Of a stretch of 64,000 bases of DNA, positions 1 through 8,904 are shown one piece after another (position 1 is the stretch's first letter; each line of letters opens with the position of its first letter). Below the pieces are notes generated by a model. The model ran no database searches. It was not told where the DNA came from and was given only the letters and a program-made list of their open reading frames with translations. The DNA is from Muricoccus roseus. Its GTDB lineage: Bacteria; Pseudomonadota; Alphaproteobacteria; Acetobacterales; Acetobacteraceae. Where the stretch lies: positions 62,001 to 126,000 of the forward strand of contig NZ_FQZF01000008.1 in the NCBI RefSeq assembly GCF_900141905.1, written 5' to 3'. The position numbers were made by a program, and so were the translations under genes.

Positions 1-1497
1 GGCGTTGTAGCCCAGCCCGTCCGCCTGCATGCGGAAGGTCCATTGCCCGCCCATGCTGTCGAAGCGCGGCAGCTCATAGCGAAGCCGGGTGCCGAGGCGG
101 CGGGTCTGGGTGCCTTCGCTGCGGTAGATCTGGAAGGCGGTGGCATCGGCCGTCAGCGTGCCGCCCAGCGAGTCCCGGCCCAGCACCGTCTCGTAATACA
201 TGTCGGGAAGGACGAAGGGGATGCGGCTGGTTTCGTCCTGCTCCCGCAGGCCCTGGAAGGCCAGGGCGCGGATGCGGGCATAGGAGTTGTAGCCCCAGAA
301 GCCCTCGGCATAGGCCGTGCTGCTCAGCACCGCCGTGGCGGGCTGGCGGTAGGCGCGCAGATAGGTCTCGCTCGTCGCACGGTTGACGCTGAAGCCGGCC
401 TGCCAGTTCTCGTCGATGACGAAGCTGCCGCGCGAGAAGATATGCCCGCCCCAGCCCTTCTCCTCGCTCGACTCCTTGCCGTTCATGTAGCCGAGCGAGC
501 CCTGGGCGCTCAGCTGGCCGAAGTTGAAGCGCTGGCGGTAGTTGAAGAAGCCGCTGGGCGGCGCCTGGGTCGCCACCATCGGGGTGATGGTGACGTCGCT
601 GGAATCATCGATCGCCCAGTAATAGGGAACCTCCGCGAAGGCCCCGAGATAGTTCGTCTGGCCGAAGGAGGGCGTGAGGAAGCCCGAGGAGCGCGGCGTG
701 GACGGGTCGGGCATCGACAGGTAGGGCGTGTAGAAGGCCGGCACCCCCGCGAAGTCGACCGTGGCGTCGCGGAAGCGGATACGCCGCGCCTCCCCGTCCT
801 GGGTCGCGAGCCGAGAGCGGAGCTGCCAGATCGGCGGCGCCAGAGGGTCGTCGGCGCAGAGGTCGCAGGCCGAATAGACCACGCGGGAGAGGTCCATGAT
901 GACCGCCCCGCTTTCCGTCGTGCGACGGCGGGCGCCGTTGGCGGCTACCCGGCCGTTCTGGGCCAGCAGGCCACGCAGCCCCTGCACCACCGCATCCCGC
1001 ATGCCGCCCTGCAGGTCGACGCGGTCCGCGAAGAGAACCTGCCCGTCGGGCTCCAGAAGCTGGACGTTGCCCTCCGCGATCGCGATGCCGGTGTCGCGGT
1101 CATAGGTGAAGCGGTCGGCGCGCAGGATGCGCTCGCCCTGCCAGGCCTCCACCGCGCCACTCGCGGTCACGCGGTTCTCGTTCTGGTCGTACTCCACCTC
1201 CGTGGCCGTGAAGGTCACGGGGGCGTCGCGGTCGAAGCTCGCGGCGCCGCCACCGCCCAGCAGCGGGCTTCCGGGAGCCCTGGGGGCCGCCGGCTGCGTC
1301 GCCGGCGCGCCCATCGGGCCCATGCCGGCGCCCAGCTGGTCCGGGCGCAGGGTCAGCGGGGCGCCCTGTGCCAGGGCAGGCGCGGGCAGGCCCGCCGGCA
1401 GCGCCAGCATCGCCAGGAAGGCCGTGCCGGCCAGCAGCCGGTTGCGGCGGGAGGGAAGCATCGCCTCGGGGTGCTTCCGCCCGGTCACGTCCGTCAT
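1..1497 (-). CDS. lptD: LPS-assembly protein LptD (partial, C-terminus beyond left edge)
   Basis: Outer-membrane beta-barrel that inserts lipopolysaccharide delivered by the Lpt bridge into the outer leaflet. The ATG overlaps the stop of lptG (ATGA). A signal peptide ends near residue 43 (APALAQ); Met13 is an alternative start giving a more usual n-region. An OstA/LptA-like jellyroll spans about residues 75-190 (VEYDQNENRVTASGAVEAW). It is followed by the LptD hallmark AFYTPYLSMPDPSTPRSSGF and the first barrel strands. A CDLC cysteine pair lies near the domain junction. The window holds 499 codons with no stop, so roughly the last third of a typical 750-800 residue protein is missing. It lies last in the lptF-lptG-lptD run. 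Confidence 0.95.
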   Translation of the reverse strand, partial: MTDVTGRKHPEAMLPSRRNRLLAGTAFLAMLALPAGLPAPALAQGAPLTLRPDQLGAGMGPMGAPATQPAAPRAPGSPLLGGGGAASFDRDAPVTFTATEVEYDQNENRVTASGAVEAWQGERILRADRFTYDRDTGIAIAEGNVQLLEPDGQVLFADRVDLQGGMRDAVVQGLRGLLAQNGRVAANGARRRTTESGAVIMDLSRVVYSACDLCADDPLAPPIWQLRSRLATQDGEARRIRFRDATVDFAGVPAFYTPYLSMPDPSTPRSSGFLTPSFGQTNYLGAFAEVPYYWAIDDSSDVTITPMVATQAPPSGFFNYRQRFNFGQLSAQGSLGYMNGKESSEEKGWGGHIFSRGSFVIDENWQAGFSVNRATSETYLRAYRQPATAVLSSTAYAEGFWGYNSYARIRALAFQGLREQDETSRIPFVLPDMYYETVLGRDSLGGTLTADATAFQIYRSEGTQTRRLGTRLRYELPRFDSMGGQWTFRMQADGLGYNA

Positions 1498-2612
1498 CCG
1501 TCCTCCAGGTGAAGCAGAAGGGCCACCGCACACATCAGGCCGGCCGCCGCGGGGGCCCAGGCGGCCAGCACCACGGGCAGGGTTCCGGTCTCGCCGAACT
1601 CGCCGGTCACGCGGTCCAGCAGGAACAGGGCGAAGCCGGCGGCCACGCCCGCCCCGAGCATCTGGGCGACGCCGCCCTTGCGGGCCTCGCGCATCGAGAA
1701 ACCGGCGGAGAGAAGGGCCATGGCGACGGCCAGCATGGGCAAGGCCAGCAGGGAATGGAACTGCAGCCGGTGCCGCACCGCGGAGAATCCCGAATCTTCG
1801 AGCACGGAGATGAAGTCGGGCAACACCCAGAAGGAAAGGGTGTCCGGGCTCGCGAAGCTGTCCTCGATCCGGTCCGGCGTCAGCTCCGTTGGCAGGCGCA
1901 GCTCATGCGCGGGGCTGGCCTGCCGGTCCGGGCCGAAGGAGATCGCGCTCTCCAGCACCCAGGCGCCACTCGCAAGGGTCGCCCGCGGCGCCTCCACCCG
2001 CCCGAGGAAGCGGTCCGCGCCCGAGATGCGCCAGACCGAGACCTCCTCCAGGGCGAAGGCCATGCCGGAGGCCGGGCTGCGGGCCGCCGGGCGGCCGGAG
2101 AGGATGGCCACGCCCTGCGGGTCCAGCTCCCGGTCCGCCTGACGGAGCCAGAGCCGGCCGCCGGCCAGGGTGGTGATGCCCGCGGTGTTGCGCAGCACGG
2201 CCGCGTCCAACCGCTCCGCCCGCGCGAGCAGCATGGCCGAGAGGGGCGAGAGCCCGGCCGTGGCGCCGGCGCCGAGCATGGTGGCGACCAGGACCGGCCC
2301 GAGCAGGAAGCCCCAGGCCGAGATGCCGGCCGAGCGCGCCACCACCAGCTCCGAGCCGCGGGCAAGGCGCCAGAAGGCCAGGATGCCGCCGAGCAGGATG
2401 GCGAAGGGCAGCACCTGCATGGCCACGAAGGGCACGCGCAGGGCGGCGATGGTCGCCACGATGCCGAAGCCCGCCTCACGCGTCGCGGCGCGGCGCAGCA
2501 GCTCGATGAAGTCGAACAGCGCGACGAGGCCGGTCAGCGCCGCCAGCATGATCAGGCACATGACGGCGAAGCGGCGCGCGACATAGGCGCCGAAGGTCAG
2601 GGGAAAGGTCAC
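1494..2612 (-). CDS. lptG: LPS export ABC transporter permease LptG
   Basis: One of the two inner-membrane permeases that, with LptB ATPase, extract LPS and push it onto the periplasmic bridge. At 372 residues it has family length. A YjgP/YjgQ fold is visible: N-terminal helices (residues about 12-34 and 60-85, including VLPFAILLGGILAFWRLARG), then the coupling segment SELVVARSAGISAW, a periplasmic jellyroll in the middle and three C-terminal helices. The start is GTG, overlapping the lptF stop by 4 bases (GTGA). The lptD start overlaps this gene's stop. LptB is not in the window. Confidence 0.95.
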   Translation of the reverse strand: MTFPLTFGAYVARRFAVMCLIMLAALTGLVALFDFIELLRRAATREAGFGIVATIAALRVPFVAMQVLPFAILLGGILAFWRLARGSELVVARSAGISAWGFLLGPVLVATMLGAGATAGLSPLSAMLLARAERLDAAVLRNTAGITTLAGGRLWLRQADRELDPQGVAILSGRPAARSPASGMAFALEEVSVWRISGADRFLGRVEAPRATLASGAWVLESAISFGPDRQASPAHELRLPTELTPDRIEDSFASPDTLSFWVLPDFISVLEDSGFSAVRHRLQFHSLLALPMLAVAMALLSAGFSMREARKGGVAQMLGAGVAAGFALFLLDRVTGEFGETGTLPVVLAAWAPAAAGLMCAVALLLHLEDG

Positions 2613-3796
2613 CCGGCGGCCCGCCGCGACAATTCGCCGGCCGGCGCCGGGCCGGCGACGGGCGGCGCCCGGCGCGGCCAGCCCGGCGCGCCGGAGAGCA
2701 CCCAGGCCGCGATCACCCCCGGGCCGAGGACATGGAGCCAGATCAGCGGGATGAAGCGGTTATCCCGCGCCGCGAGATTGCCCACCGCGAGCCCGAGCGC
2801 CAGGAGCGAGACCACCGCCCCCACCGCGATGACGGCGGTGAGCCCCCCGCCATGCCGGCGGAAGCCGCTGGCCAGCGCGGCCGCCAGCCCCACCAGGGCG
2901 AAGGACAGGGCGGTGAAGGGCGAGGCCAGGCGGCCATGCCCTTCCGCCTTGAACTTGCGGATGTCGCGCTCCGGCAGCCCCTCCTCCGGGTCCGGGTTCA
3001 GCAATTCGCCCACGAAGCGCTCGCGGCTGTCGCGGTTGCGGGAATCCTCGGTGCGGCTGGTGCGGGCCAGGTCCACGCTGTTCTCGCCGAAGGCCAGCAC
3101 GGTCAGCCGCGGCTGCGGCGGGGTCCCGGGCGGAGAATTGGGGGGCACGGCGCGTTCCATCTGCTGGCGCTGGCCGTTGAGCAGGACCACGCGCGGCCCG
3201 TTCGGGCTGGGCAGGATGACCCCGCGCTCGGCCAGGATGGTCACGGGCGCCCCCGGCTCGCGCTGGTCATGGATGAGGATGCCGCGCAGCGTCCCGTCCC
3301 GCTCGCGGATGCGGGCATAGACGGTCAGGTCGTTGCTGACGCTGCTGAATACCCCCTCCTGCAGGAGGATGGCGGCCATCTGATTGCGGATCTCGAACTG
3401 CCATTCGCGGAAGGCGGCGTGGGAGATCGGCACCAGCCAGGTCTGCAGCATCAGGCCGAGCCCGGTCGCCACCAGCGCCACCATCAGGGCCGGCCGGGCC
3501 AGACGCCAGTCCGAAAGCCCGGCGGCGCGCATCACCACCAGCTCCCGGTCCGTGGAGAGGCGGACATAGGTGAACAGGGTCACGACGAAGGTCGTGATCG
3601 GCAGGATGACCGCGAAGAAGGAGGGCAGGAGCAGCCCCGTCAGCTCCAGGAAGACCGAGAAGGGCAGGCCGCGGTCGAGCACCAGCTCGATGAAGCGGAG
3701 CGACTGGGTGAGCCAGATCAGCGCCGCCAGGCCGATGGTCACGGCCAGCAGGCTGAGGGCGATCTGCCTCGATATGTAGCGCGTGACGCGGCTCAT
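2609..3796 (-). CDS. lptF: LPS export ABC transporter permease LptF
   Basis: Partner permease of LptG in the LptB2FG extractor. The 395-residue protein has helices near residues 12-32, 45-75 and 98-120, with the coupling motif STDRELVVMRAAGLSDW. A central periplasmic domain follows, then C-terminal helices at about 300-360. It is the first gene of the lpt run. The 5' side lacks a Shine-Dalgarno sequence but has a TAGGTT hexamer 9 bases before the ATG, so the mRNA may be leaderless. In many proteobacteria lptF is divergent from pepA; here pepA is about 12 kb away. Confidence 0.95.
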   Translation of the reverse strand: MSRVTRYISRQIALSLLAVTIGLAALIWLTQSLRFIELVLDRGLPFSVFLELTGLLLPSFFAVILPITTFVVTLFTYVRLSTDRELVVMRAAGLSDWRLARPALMVALVATGLGLMLQTWLVPISHAAFREWQFEIRNQMAAILLQEGVFSSVSNDLTVYARIRERDGTLRGILIHDQREPGAPVTILAERGVILPSPNGPRVVLLNGQRQQMERAVPPNSPPGTPPQPRLTVLAFGENSVDLARTSRTEDSRNRDSRERFVGELLNPDPEEGLPERDIRKFKAEGHGRLASPFTALSFALVGLAAALASGFRRHGGGLTAVIAVGAVVSLLALGLAVGNLAARDNRFIPLIWLHVLGPGVIAAWVLSGAPGWPRRAPPVAGPAPAGELSRRAAG

Positions 3797-3805
3797 GGGG
3801 GGCGC

Positions 3806-3811
3806 AACCTA
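3806..3811 (-). promoter_or_regulatory. Candidate -10 element for lptF
   Basis: On the minus strand GGATAGGTT precedes the lptF ATG by 9 bases and there is no purine-rich ribosome site in between. The same arrangement is seen before rnd, lrgA and the metallophosphoesterase gene, which suggests transcription starting at or next to the ATG. No clear -35 box is visible. Confidence 0.35.
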
Positions 3812-3875
3812 TCCATCCGACCCGGTGGGAGCAAATGGCCCTTCGCGATGAAGGCCCCCTTTCCACCCCGCCCCG

Positions 3876-4610
3876 TCAGGTCCCGAGAAACGCCCTGATG
3901 GCGTCGGCCGGAACGATCCGCACATGCCCCGGCATCGAATCGGGGCGGTGGCTCACGATGCCGAGGAGGCAGCCGCTCTCCAGGTCGAAGACGCCGGCCC
4001 CGGACTCCCCCTCGGCCATCGGCAGGGGAAGGTCGGTATAGGCGCCATCCGCCGGGCGGCTTTCGGGCACGACCGGCCCGGCGCGCACGGCCTCCCGCCG
4101 GTTGGTGGCGAGAACCAGGACGGGCTGGCCCTGCTTCGGCCCCCCGGCGCAGGGCCGGGCCGCGGGGCCGGGCGGCGCCATGCCGGCCTGGAGGAGGGCG
4201 AGGTCCTGGCCTTGCCGGTAGAGCGGCCCCACCCCCGGCTCCACATAGCCCTGGCCAATCCGCACGGGGCGCACATGCAGCACGCGGTCGCGGAAGCGGA
4301 TGGTGGTCGGGATCGGGGCGCCGGAGCAGTGGCGCATCCCCGGGACGATGTCGTCCACCAGATGCGCCGCCGTGAGGAAGCGGCCTTCGCCGAGATAAAC
4401 AGCCTCGCCGCGCAGGGGGCAGCCGGGGGCCCGGCCGCCGCGCAGCTCCGCCCGGAAGGCGTCCGGCAGGTCCGGCAGGCGCCTGGGCTCCCCCGGCGCG
4501 GCCCGCGCCGGCTCGTCCTCCACCCAGGAGCGGACGGAGGGAGAGGGAGAGGCGCAGGCCGAGAGAAGGGCCAGCGCCGCCAGAGACGCCCCGCCGGGGC
4601 CGTGGATCAC
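3876..4610 (-). CDS. Trypsin-like serine protease, predicted lipoprotein
   Basis: Predicted envelope-anchored serine endopeptidase of 244 residues. A short lipoprotein signal ends in LLSAC (Cys19). The chymotrypsin-fold triad is readable: His83 in FLTAAHLVDD, Asp136 in GQDLALLQ and Ser203 in EGESGAGVFD. No PDZ domain follows, so this is a single-domain trypsin-like protein rather than DegP. The chosen start is GTG at 4610, overlapping the stop of the upstream FAD oxidase (GTGA). A longer reading frame exists upstream but lies inside that oxidase. Substrate unknown. Translational coupling suggests co-expression with the oxidase. Confidence 0.8.
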   Translation of the reverse strand: MIHGPGGASLAALALLSACASPSPSVRSWVEDEPARAAPGEPRRLPDLPDAFRAELRGGRAPGCPLRGEAVYLGEGRFLTAAHLVDDIVPGMRHCSGAPIPTTIRFRDRVLHVRPVRIGQGYVEPGVGPLYRQGQDLALLQAGMAPPGPAARPCAGGPKQGQPVLVLATNRREAVRAGPVVPESRPADGAYTDLPLPMAEGESGAGVFDLESGCLLGIVSHRPDSMPGHVRIVPADAIRAFLGT

Positions 4611-6058
4611 GCGGGCAGCACCTTGCCCGGGTTCAGCAGGCCCTTGGGGTCGAGCGCGGCCTTGATCCTTCGCATCGCATCCAGCTCCGCGCCGCCGCGC
4701 CATTCTGCCAGCATGTCGGGCTTCAGCCGCCCCACCCCGTGCTCCGCGCTGAAGGAGCCGTCGAGGTCGCGGACGATGTCGTTCACGCAATCCATGATGT
4801 CATGGGAACGCGCGAGGAAGGCCGCTGCGTCCATGCCCTCCGGCTGCTCCAGGTTCATGTGGATGTTGCCGTCGCCCATATGGCCGAAGGGCACGGGGCG
4901 GCTGCCGGGGATCAGCGCCTGCAGGGCCGCGCTGCAGCGCCGGATCATCTCCGGCACCTTGGAGACGGGCACGGAGACGTCGTTCTTGACCGAGGCCCCT
5001 TCCTTCTTCTGGGCCTCCGGATGCTCCTCGCGCAGGCGCCAGATGGCGTGGCGCTGGGCCTCGCTCTCGGCCAGGGCGGCGTCCAGCACCTCCCCGGCCT
5101 CCAGCGCCTCCTCCAGCACCGCCTCCATCAGCCCGCGCAGGTCGGCATCCGGGCGGGAGGAGGCGAGGTCCACCAGCACGTAGTGATCCGCACGCTCGGA
5201 GAGCGGGAGGGTGGCGCCGTCGATATGGCGCAGCACCATCTCCATGCCGTTGCCGGACATGTATTCGAAGGCCCGCACCGCCGTCTCATCCCGGTCGCGG
5301 AAGCGGCGGAATAGGGCGAGGGCCGCGTCCTCGCTCTCCACGGCGCATAGCGCGATAGCCTCGGCCCGCGGGCGGGGGAACAGCCGCAGCACGGCGGCGG
5401 TGACGATGCCCAGCGTGCCCTCCGCACCCACCATCAGGTGGCGCAGCGCATAGCCCGTGTTGTCCTTGCGCAGCCGGCGGAGGCCGTGGATGACCCCGCC
5501 ATCGGGCAGCACGATCTCGAGGCCCAGCATCAGGTCCCGCGCATTGCCGTAGCGTACCGTGGTGTTGCCGCCGGCATTGGTGGAGAGCACGCCGCCGATG
5601 GTGGCCGTGCCCTCAGCGCCCAGCGAGAGCGGGAAGAGGCAGCCTGCGCCGGCCGCCGCGTCCTGCGCCGTTTTCAGCACCACCCCGGCCTCGGCCACCA
5701 TGGTCATGTCCACGGGGTCGAGATCGCGGATGCGGTTCATGCGGGAGAGGGAGAGGATGACCTGCCGCCCGCTCTCATCTGGCATGGCGCCGCCGACCAT
5801 GGAGGTGTTGCCACCCTGGGGGACAACGGGGATGGCGGCCGCGTGGAGGAGGCGCATGCAGGCGGCCAGCTCCTCGGTGGAGGCGGGGCGCAGCAGGGCG
5901 GGGGAGGCGCCGCGATAGAGGCCGCGCCAGTCCGAAAGATGCGGCTCGAGGTCCGAGGGGTCCGTGACGATGCCGCGCGGGCCCAGGATGGACAGGAGCG
6001 ACGCCATCAGCTCATCCGGGAGCGGGATCGCGGGGCGGGGCGGGTTCGTATCGGGCAT
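4607..6058 (-). CDS. FAD-linked oxidase, D-2-hydroxyglutarate/D-lactate dehydrogenase-like
   Basis: FAD-dependent oxidation of a D-2-hydroxy acid, of the GlcD/D2HGDH type. The PCMH-type FAD domain shows PQGGNTSMVGGA, GGVLSTNAGGNTTVRYG and LMVGAEGTLGIVT. The C-terminal FAD-oxidase domain has the metal-binding HMGDGNIH and the closing SAEHGVGRLKPD. With the ATG at 6058 it is 483 residues. An in-frame TTG at 6097 would overlap the upstream permease stop and is the alternative start. Neither start has a strong ribosome site. The substrate cannot be told from sequence; D-2-hydroxyglutarate, D-lactate and glycolate are all possible. Confidence 0.88.
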   Translation of the reverse strand: MPDTNPPRPAIPLPDELMASLLSILGPRGIVTDPSDLEPHLSDWRGLYRGASPALLRPASTEELAACMRLLHAAAIPVVPQGGNTSMVGGAMPDESGRQVILSLSRMNRIRDLDPVDMTMVAEAGVVLKTAQDAAAGAGCLFPLSLGAEGTATIGGVLSTNAGGNTTVRYGNARDLMLGLEIVLPDGGVIHGLRRLRKDNTGYALRHLMVGAEGTLGIVTAAVLRLFPRPRAEAIALCAVESEDAALALFRRFRDRDETAVRAFEYMSGNGMEMVLRHIDGATLPLSERADHYVLVDLASSRPDADLRGLMEAVLEEALEAGEVLDAALAESEAQRHAIWRLREEHPEAQKKEGASVKNDVSVPVSKVPEMIRRCSAALQALIPGSRPVPFGHMGDGNIHMNLEQPEGMDAAAFLARSHDIMDCVNDIVRDLDGSFSAEHGVGRLKPDMLAEWRGGAELDAMRRIKAALDPKGLLNPGKVLPA

Positions 6059-6093
6059 TGGAAGAGGACCAAACGCCACCGCGAGGGGATGGG

Positions 6094-7773
6094 TCAAGGG
6101 CGCGATTCGCTCCGTTGCATCCGCTTCGGCGGACGCTCCTTCGGCCGCCCGCCCGCCACCAGCAACCCGATCACCGGCAGGCCCACCACCACCAGCGCCA
6201 GGGCGGCCACCGCGCCTTCCTCATAGGTGCCGCGCGCGGCCTCGGCATAGAGGGCGGTGGCGAGCGTCTCGCGGTTGAAGGGGCGCAGCAGCAGCGTGGC
6301 CGGCAGTTCCTTCATGGCGTCGAGGAAGACGAGCAGCGCGGCCGCCGAAAGCGCGGGCAGCAGCAGCGGCAGGTGCACCCGCCACAGCAGCCGCCCCCGC
6401 CCCGCGCCCATGGAGCGGGCGGACCAATCCATCTGCGGGCGGATGCGCGCATAGGCGGCGTCCAGCCCGCCGGCGGGGATGGCGAGGAAGCGCACGAAAT
6501 AGGCGAGGATGAGCGCGGCGGCGGTGCCCGAAAGCGCGGGCGCCCAGTCGCCGAAGCGTTCCGTCAGGTCATCCAGCCCGCCGAAGGCGACGATCAGCCC
6601 CACCGCCGCGATCCCGCCGGGCAGGGCATAGCCCATCAGGCTGGCCCGCAGCAGCAGCGGCCCGGCCATGGCCCGGCGGTCCGGCATGGCATCCCCCCGC
6701 GCCCCGGCGGCGAGGCTGAGGGCTGCGGGCAGCACCAGCAGCGTGGCGGCGCCCGAAAGCAGCGCGCTGTTGCCGATCCAGGCACCGAGATCGGGCGGCA
6801 GGCCGAATTCCGCCACCCGCCGCCAGGCGGCCCAGACGAGATAGGAGACGGGCACGAGGAAGCCGAGCAGCACGGGCAGGGCGCAGAACAGGGCCGCGAA
6901 CAGCCCGGCCAGGGGGGAGAGGGTGCGCCGGTCCGGCCGCGCGCCCTCCCGCACCGCATGGGCGCCCCGCGCCCGGCTGCGGGCCCAGCCCTCCAGCGCC
7001 ACCAGGGCGGCGACGAGGGCGAGGATCATCAGCGCGATCTGCGCCGCCCCCTCCAGCGAGGAGCGGGTGATCCAGGTGACATAGACCGAGACGGTGAGGG
7101 TGCGGACGCCGAGGAATTCGGCCGCGCCCACGTCGTTCAGCGTCTCCAGCAGCGCGAGCGACGCCCCGGCCGCGATGGCCGGCCAGGCCATGGGCAGGCC
7201 GATGGAGAGGAAGAGGCGCATCCCCCCGGCCCCGAGCCCCCTCCCCGCCCGCAGCAGGTCCGCCCCCTGGGTCAGGAAGGCGGCACGGGCCGCGAGATAG
7301 ACATAGGGGAAGAGCACGCTGCCCATCACCATGATGCAGCCGGGCAGCGAGCGAATCTCGGGCAGCGGGATGGCGCGGGGATCGGTGACGCCGAGGAGCG
7401 CGCGCAGCCCGGACTGGACCGGCCCCGCCGGGTGCATCACGTCCAGCCAGGCATAGGCGGACACATAGGTGGGCAGCGCCAGGGGCAGCACCAGCGCCGA
7501 GGAAAAGACGCGGCGCCCGGGGAAGCGGTGGCAGGAGACGAGCCAGGCCGTGCCCGTGCCTACCCCGACCACCACCACGCCGACGCCCGCCAGAAGCAGC
7601 GCCGTTTCCAGCACCGCCTGCGGCAGGACATAGCGGATCAGATGGGGCCAGAGATCGCCCGAGCCGCGCGCGGCGGCGATGGCGAGGGCGAGGACGGGCA
7701 AGGCGACGAGGGCGGCGCTGAGCGCCGCCCCCAGGCGGATACTGCCCGCCCGCCGGGGGCGGGGGAAATGCAA
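6094..7773 (-). CDS. Ferric iron ABC transporter permease (FbpB/AfuB-like, fused two-domain)
   Basis: Inner-membrane permease for iron brought by the periplasmic binding protein encoded just upstream. Two permease domains are fused in one chain of about 560 residues, as in FbpB/AfuB/FutB, with many hydrophobic helices. Two EAA-type ATPase-contact loops are visible: AAEFLGVRTLTVSVY in the first half and ELPATLLLRPFNRETLATAL in the second. The start is uncertain: TTG at 7773 is the best placed start codon 19 bases after the binding-protein stop, but has no clear ribosome site. No ATPase gene is in the window; it must be supplied from elsewhere. Confidence 0.85.
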   Translation of the reverse strand: MHFPRPRRAGSIRLGAALSAALVALPVLALAIAAARGSGDLWPHLIRYVLPQAVLETALLLAGVGVVVVGVGTGTAWLVSCHRFPGRRVFSSALVLPLALPTYVSAYAWLDVMHPAGPVQSGLRALLGVTDPRAIPLPEIRSLPGCIMVMGSVLFPYVYLAARAAFLTQGADLLRAGRGLGAGGMRLFLSIGLPMAWPAIAAGASLALLETLNDVGAAEFLGVRTLTVSVYVTWITRSSLEGAAQIALMILALVAALVALEGWARSRARGAHAVREGARPDRRTLSPLAGLFAALFCALPVLLGFLVPVSYLVWAAWRRVAEFGLPPDLGAWIGNSALLSGAATLLVLPAALSLAAGARGDAMPDRRAMAGPLLLRASLMGYALPGGIAAVGLIVAFGGLDDLTERFGDWAPALSGTAAALILAYFVRFLAIPAGGLDAAYARIRPQMDWSARSMGAGRGRLLWRVHLPLLLPALSAAALLVFLDAMKELPATLLLRPFNRETLATALYAEAARGTYEEGAVAALALVVVGLPVIGLLVAGGRPKERPPKRMQRSESRP

Positions 7774-7792
7774 GATGGCCGGCCGAAGCCGC

Positions 7793-8812
7793 TTAGCGGT
7801 CGAAGCCGACCTCGTCCACGATCCGGCTGGCGGCCGCGCGGCGGGCGGCAACCTCCGGCAGGGAGACGTTGCGCGGCGTCACGGGCCCGAAGCCGGCGAC
7901 GATCTCGTTCACCGGGGTATTCGGGCGCACCGGATTCTCGAAATTGCCGTCGGCATAGATCGTCTGCGCCTCCGGGGAGGCTAGGAACTCGAGGAAGCGC
8001 ACCGCCTCGGCCCGGTTCGGCGCATGGCGCGTCACGGCGCCGCCCGAGATGTTCACCGCCGTCTCGTTGGCCGGCAGCACCACGCGCACGGCCTCGCCCC
8101 AGCGCTTCTGCTCCTCGCCGCCCCGGCCGGAGAGCATGAGGCCGGCATAATAGGTGTTGGCGAGCCCGACATCGCAGATGCCGGCCAGGATGTCGCGCGC
8201 CACCTCGCGGTCGCCGCCCGTCGCGCGGCGGGCCAGGTTACCCTTCAGCTTCGTCAGGTAGTCGCGCAGCCAGCCCTCTCCATGCTCGATCATCAGGATC
8301 GAGAAGAGGGCGGTGTTATAGGGATGCTGGCCCGAGCGGATGCAGACGCGCCCCTTGAAGCGGGGGTCGGCCAGGTCCTCGTAGGTCAGCTTCGCAGCCT
8401 CGGCCTCCGGGATGCGCTCGCGGGAGGCATAGATGGCGCGCGCCCGGGTGGAGAGGGCGAACCAGCGGCCCTGGGGATCCCTCAGATGGGCCGGGATGGC
8501 CGCGGTGAGGGCCGCGGATTCCACGGGCTGGGTGAGGTTGCGGTCGACCAGCTCCATCAGGTTGCCCACATCCACCACCATGGCGACATCGGCGCGGGAG
8601 CGGCTGCCCTCGGCCGCCAGGCGCTCGGCCAGCCCGCCCTGCACGAAGACCGTGTTGACCTGGATGCCCGTCTGGGTGGTGAAGCGCTCGGTCAGCGGGC
8701 GCATCAGGCCGGGTTCGCGGGTCGTGTAGAGATTCACCTCGGCCGCCCGGGCCGCCGCCGGGGCCAGAAGCAGCGAGAGGGCGAAGAGCACGGCCTTCTT
8801 CGGGCGGATCAT
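7793..8812 (-). CDS. Ferric iron ABC transporter substrate-binding protein (FbpA-like)
   Basis: Periplasmic Fe(III)-binding protein of 339 residues. It has a signal peptide (cleavage near ARAAEV, residues 22-25) followed by VNLYTTREPG, the usual FbpA/FutA opening. The adjacent tyrosines at 221-222 (ANTYYAGLM) match the iron-ligand tyrosine pair of the family. The ATG at 8812 has an AAGG element upstream. It is first in the minus-strand run binding protein, permease, FAD oxidase, protease. I see no convincing Fur box in the 92 bases upstream. Confidence 0.88.
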   Translation of the reverse strand: MIRPKKAVLFALSLLLAPAAARAAEVNLYTTREPGLMRPLTERFTTQTGIQVNTVFVQGGLAERLAAEGSRSRADVAMVVDVGNLMELVDRNLTQPVESAALTAAIPAHLRDPQGRWFALSTRARAIYASRERIPEAEAAKLTYEDLADPRFKGRVCIRSGQHPYNTALFSILMIEHGEGWLRDYLTKLKGNLARRATGGDREVARDILAGICDVGLANTYYAGLMLSGRGGEEQKRWGEAVRVVLPANETAVNISGGAVTRHAPNRAEAVRFLEFLASPEAQTIYADGNFENPVRPNTPVNEIVAGFGPVTPRNVSLPEVAARRAAASRIVDEVGFDR

Positions 8813-8904
8813 GGTGCTGGCCTTGTTTGGGGTAGATGAAGCAGGCGCAATCTGTTCCAAGGCCGTGACGGCCGCAAGTGGCTGAGAATGCGTATCAGCC
8901 TGGG

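Noticed and set aside
43-1512. Long plus-strand open frame (489 codons) opposite lptD
   Set aside because: It is an antisense shadow in very GC-rich DNA. The minus strand encodes a clear LptD, and the plus frame gives low-complexity Arg/Gly/Ala sequence.
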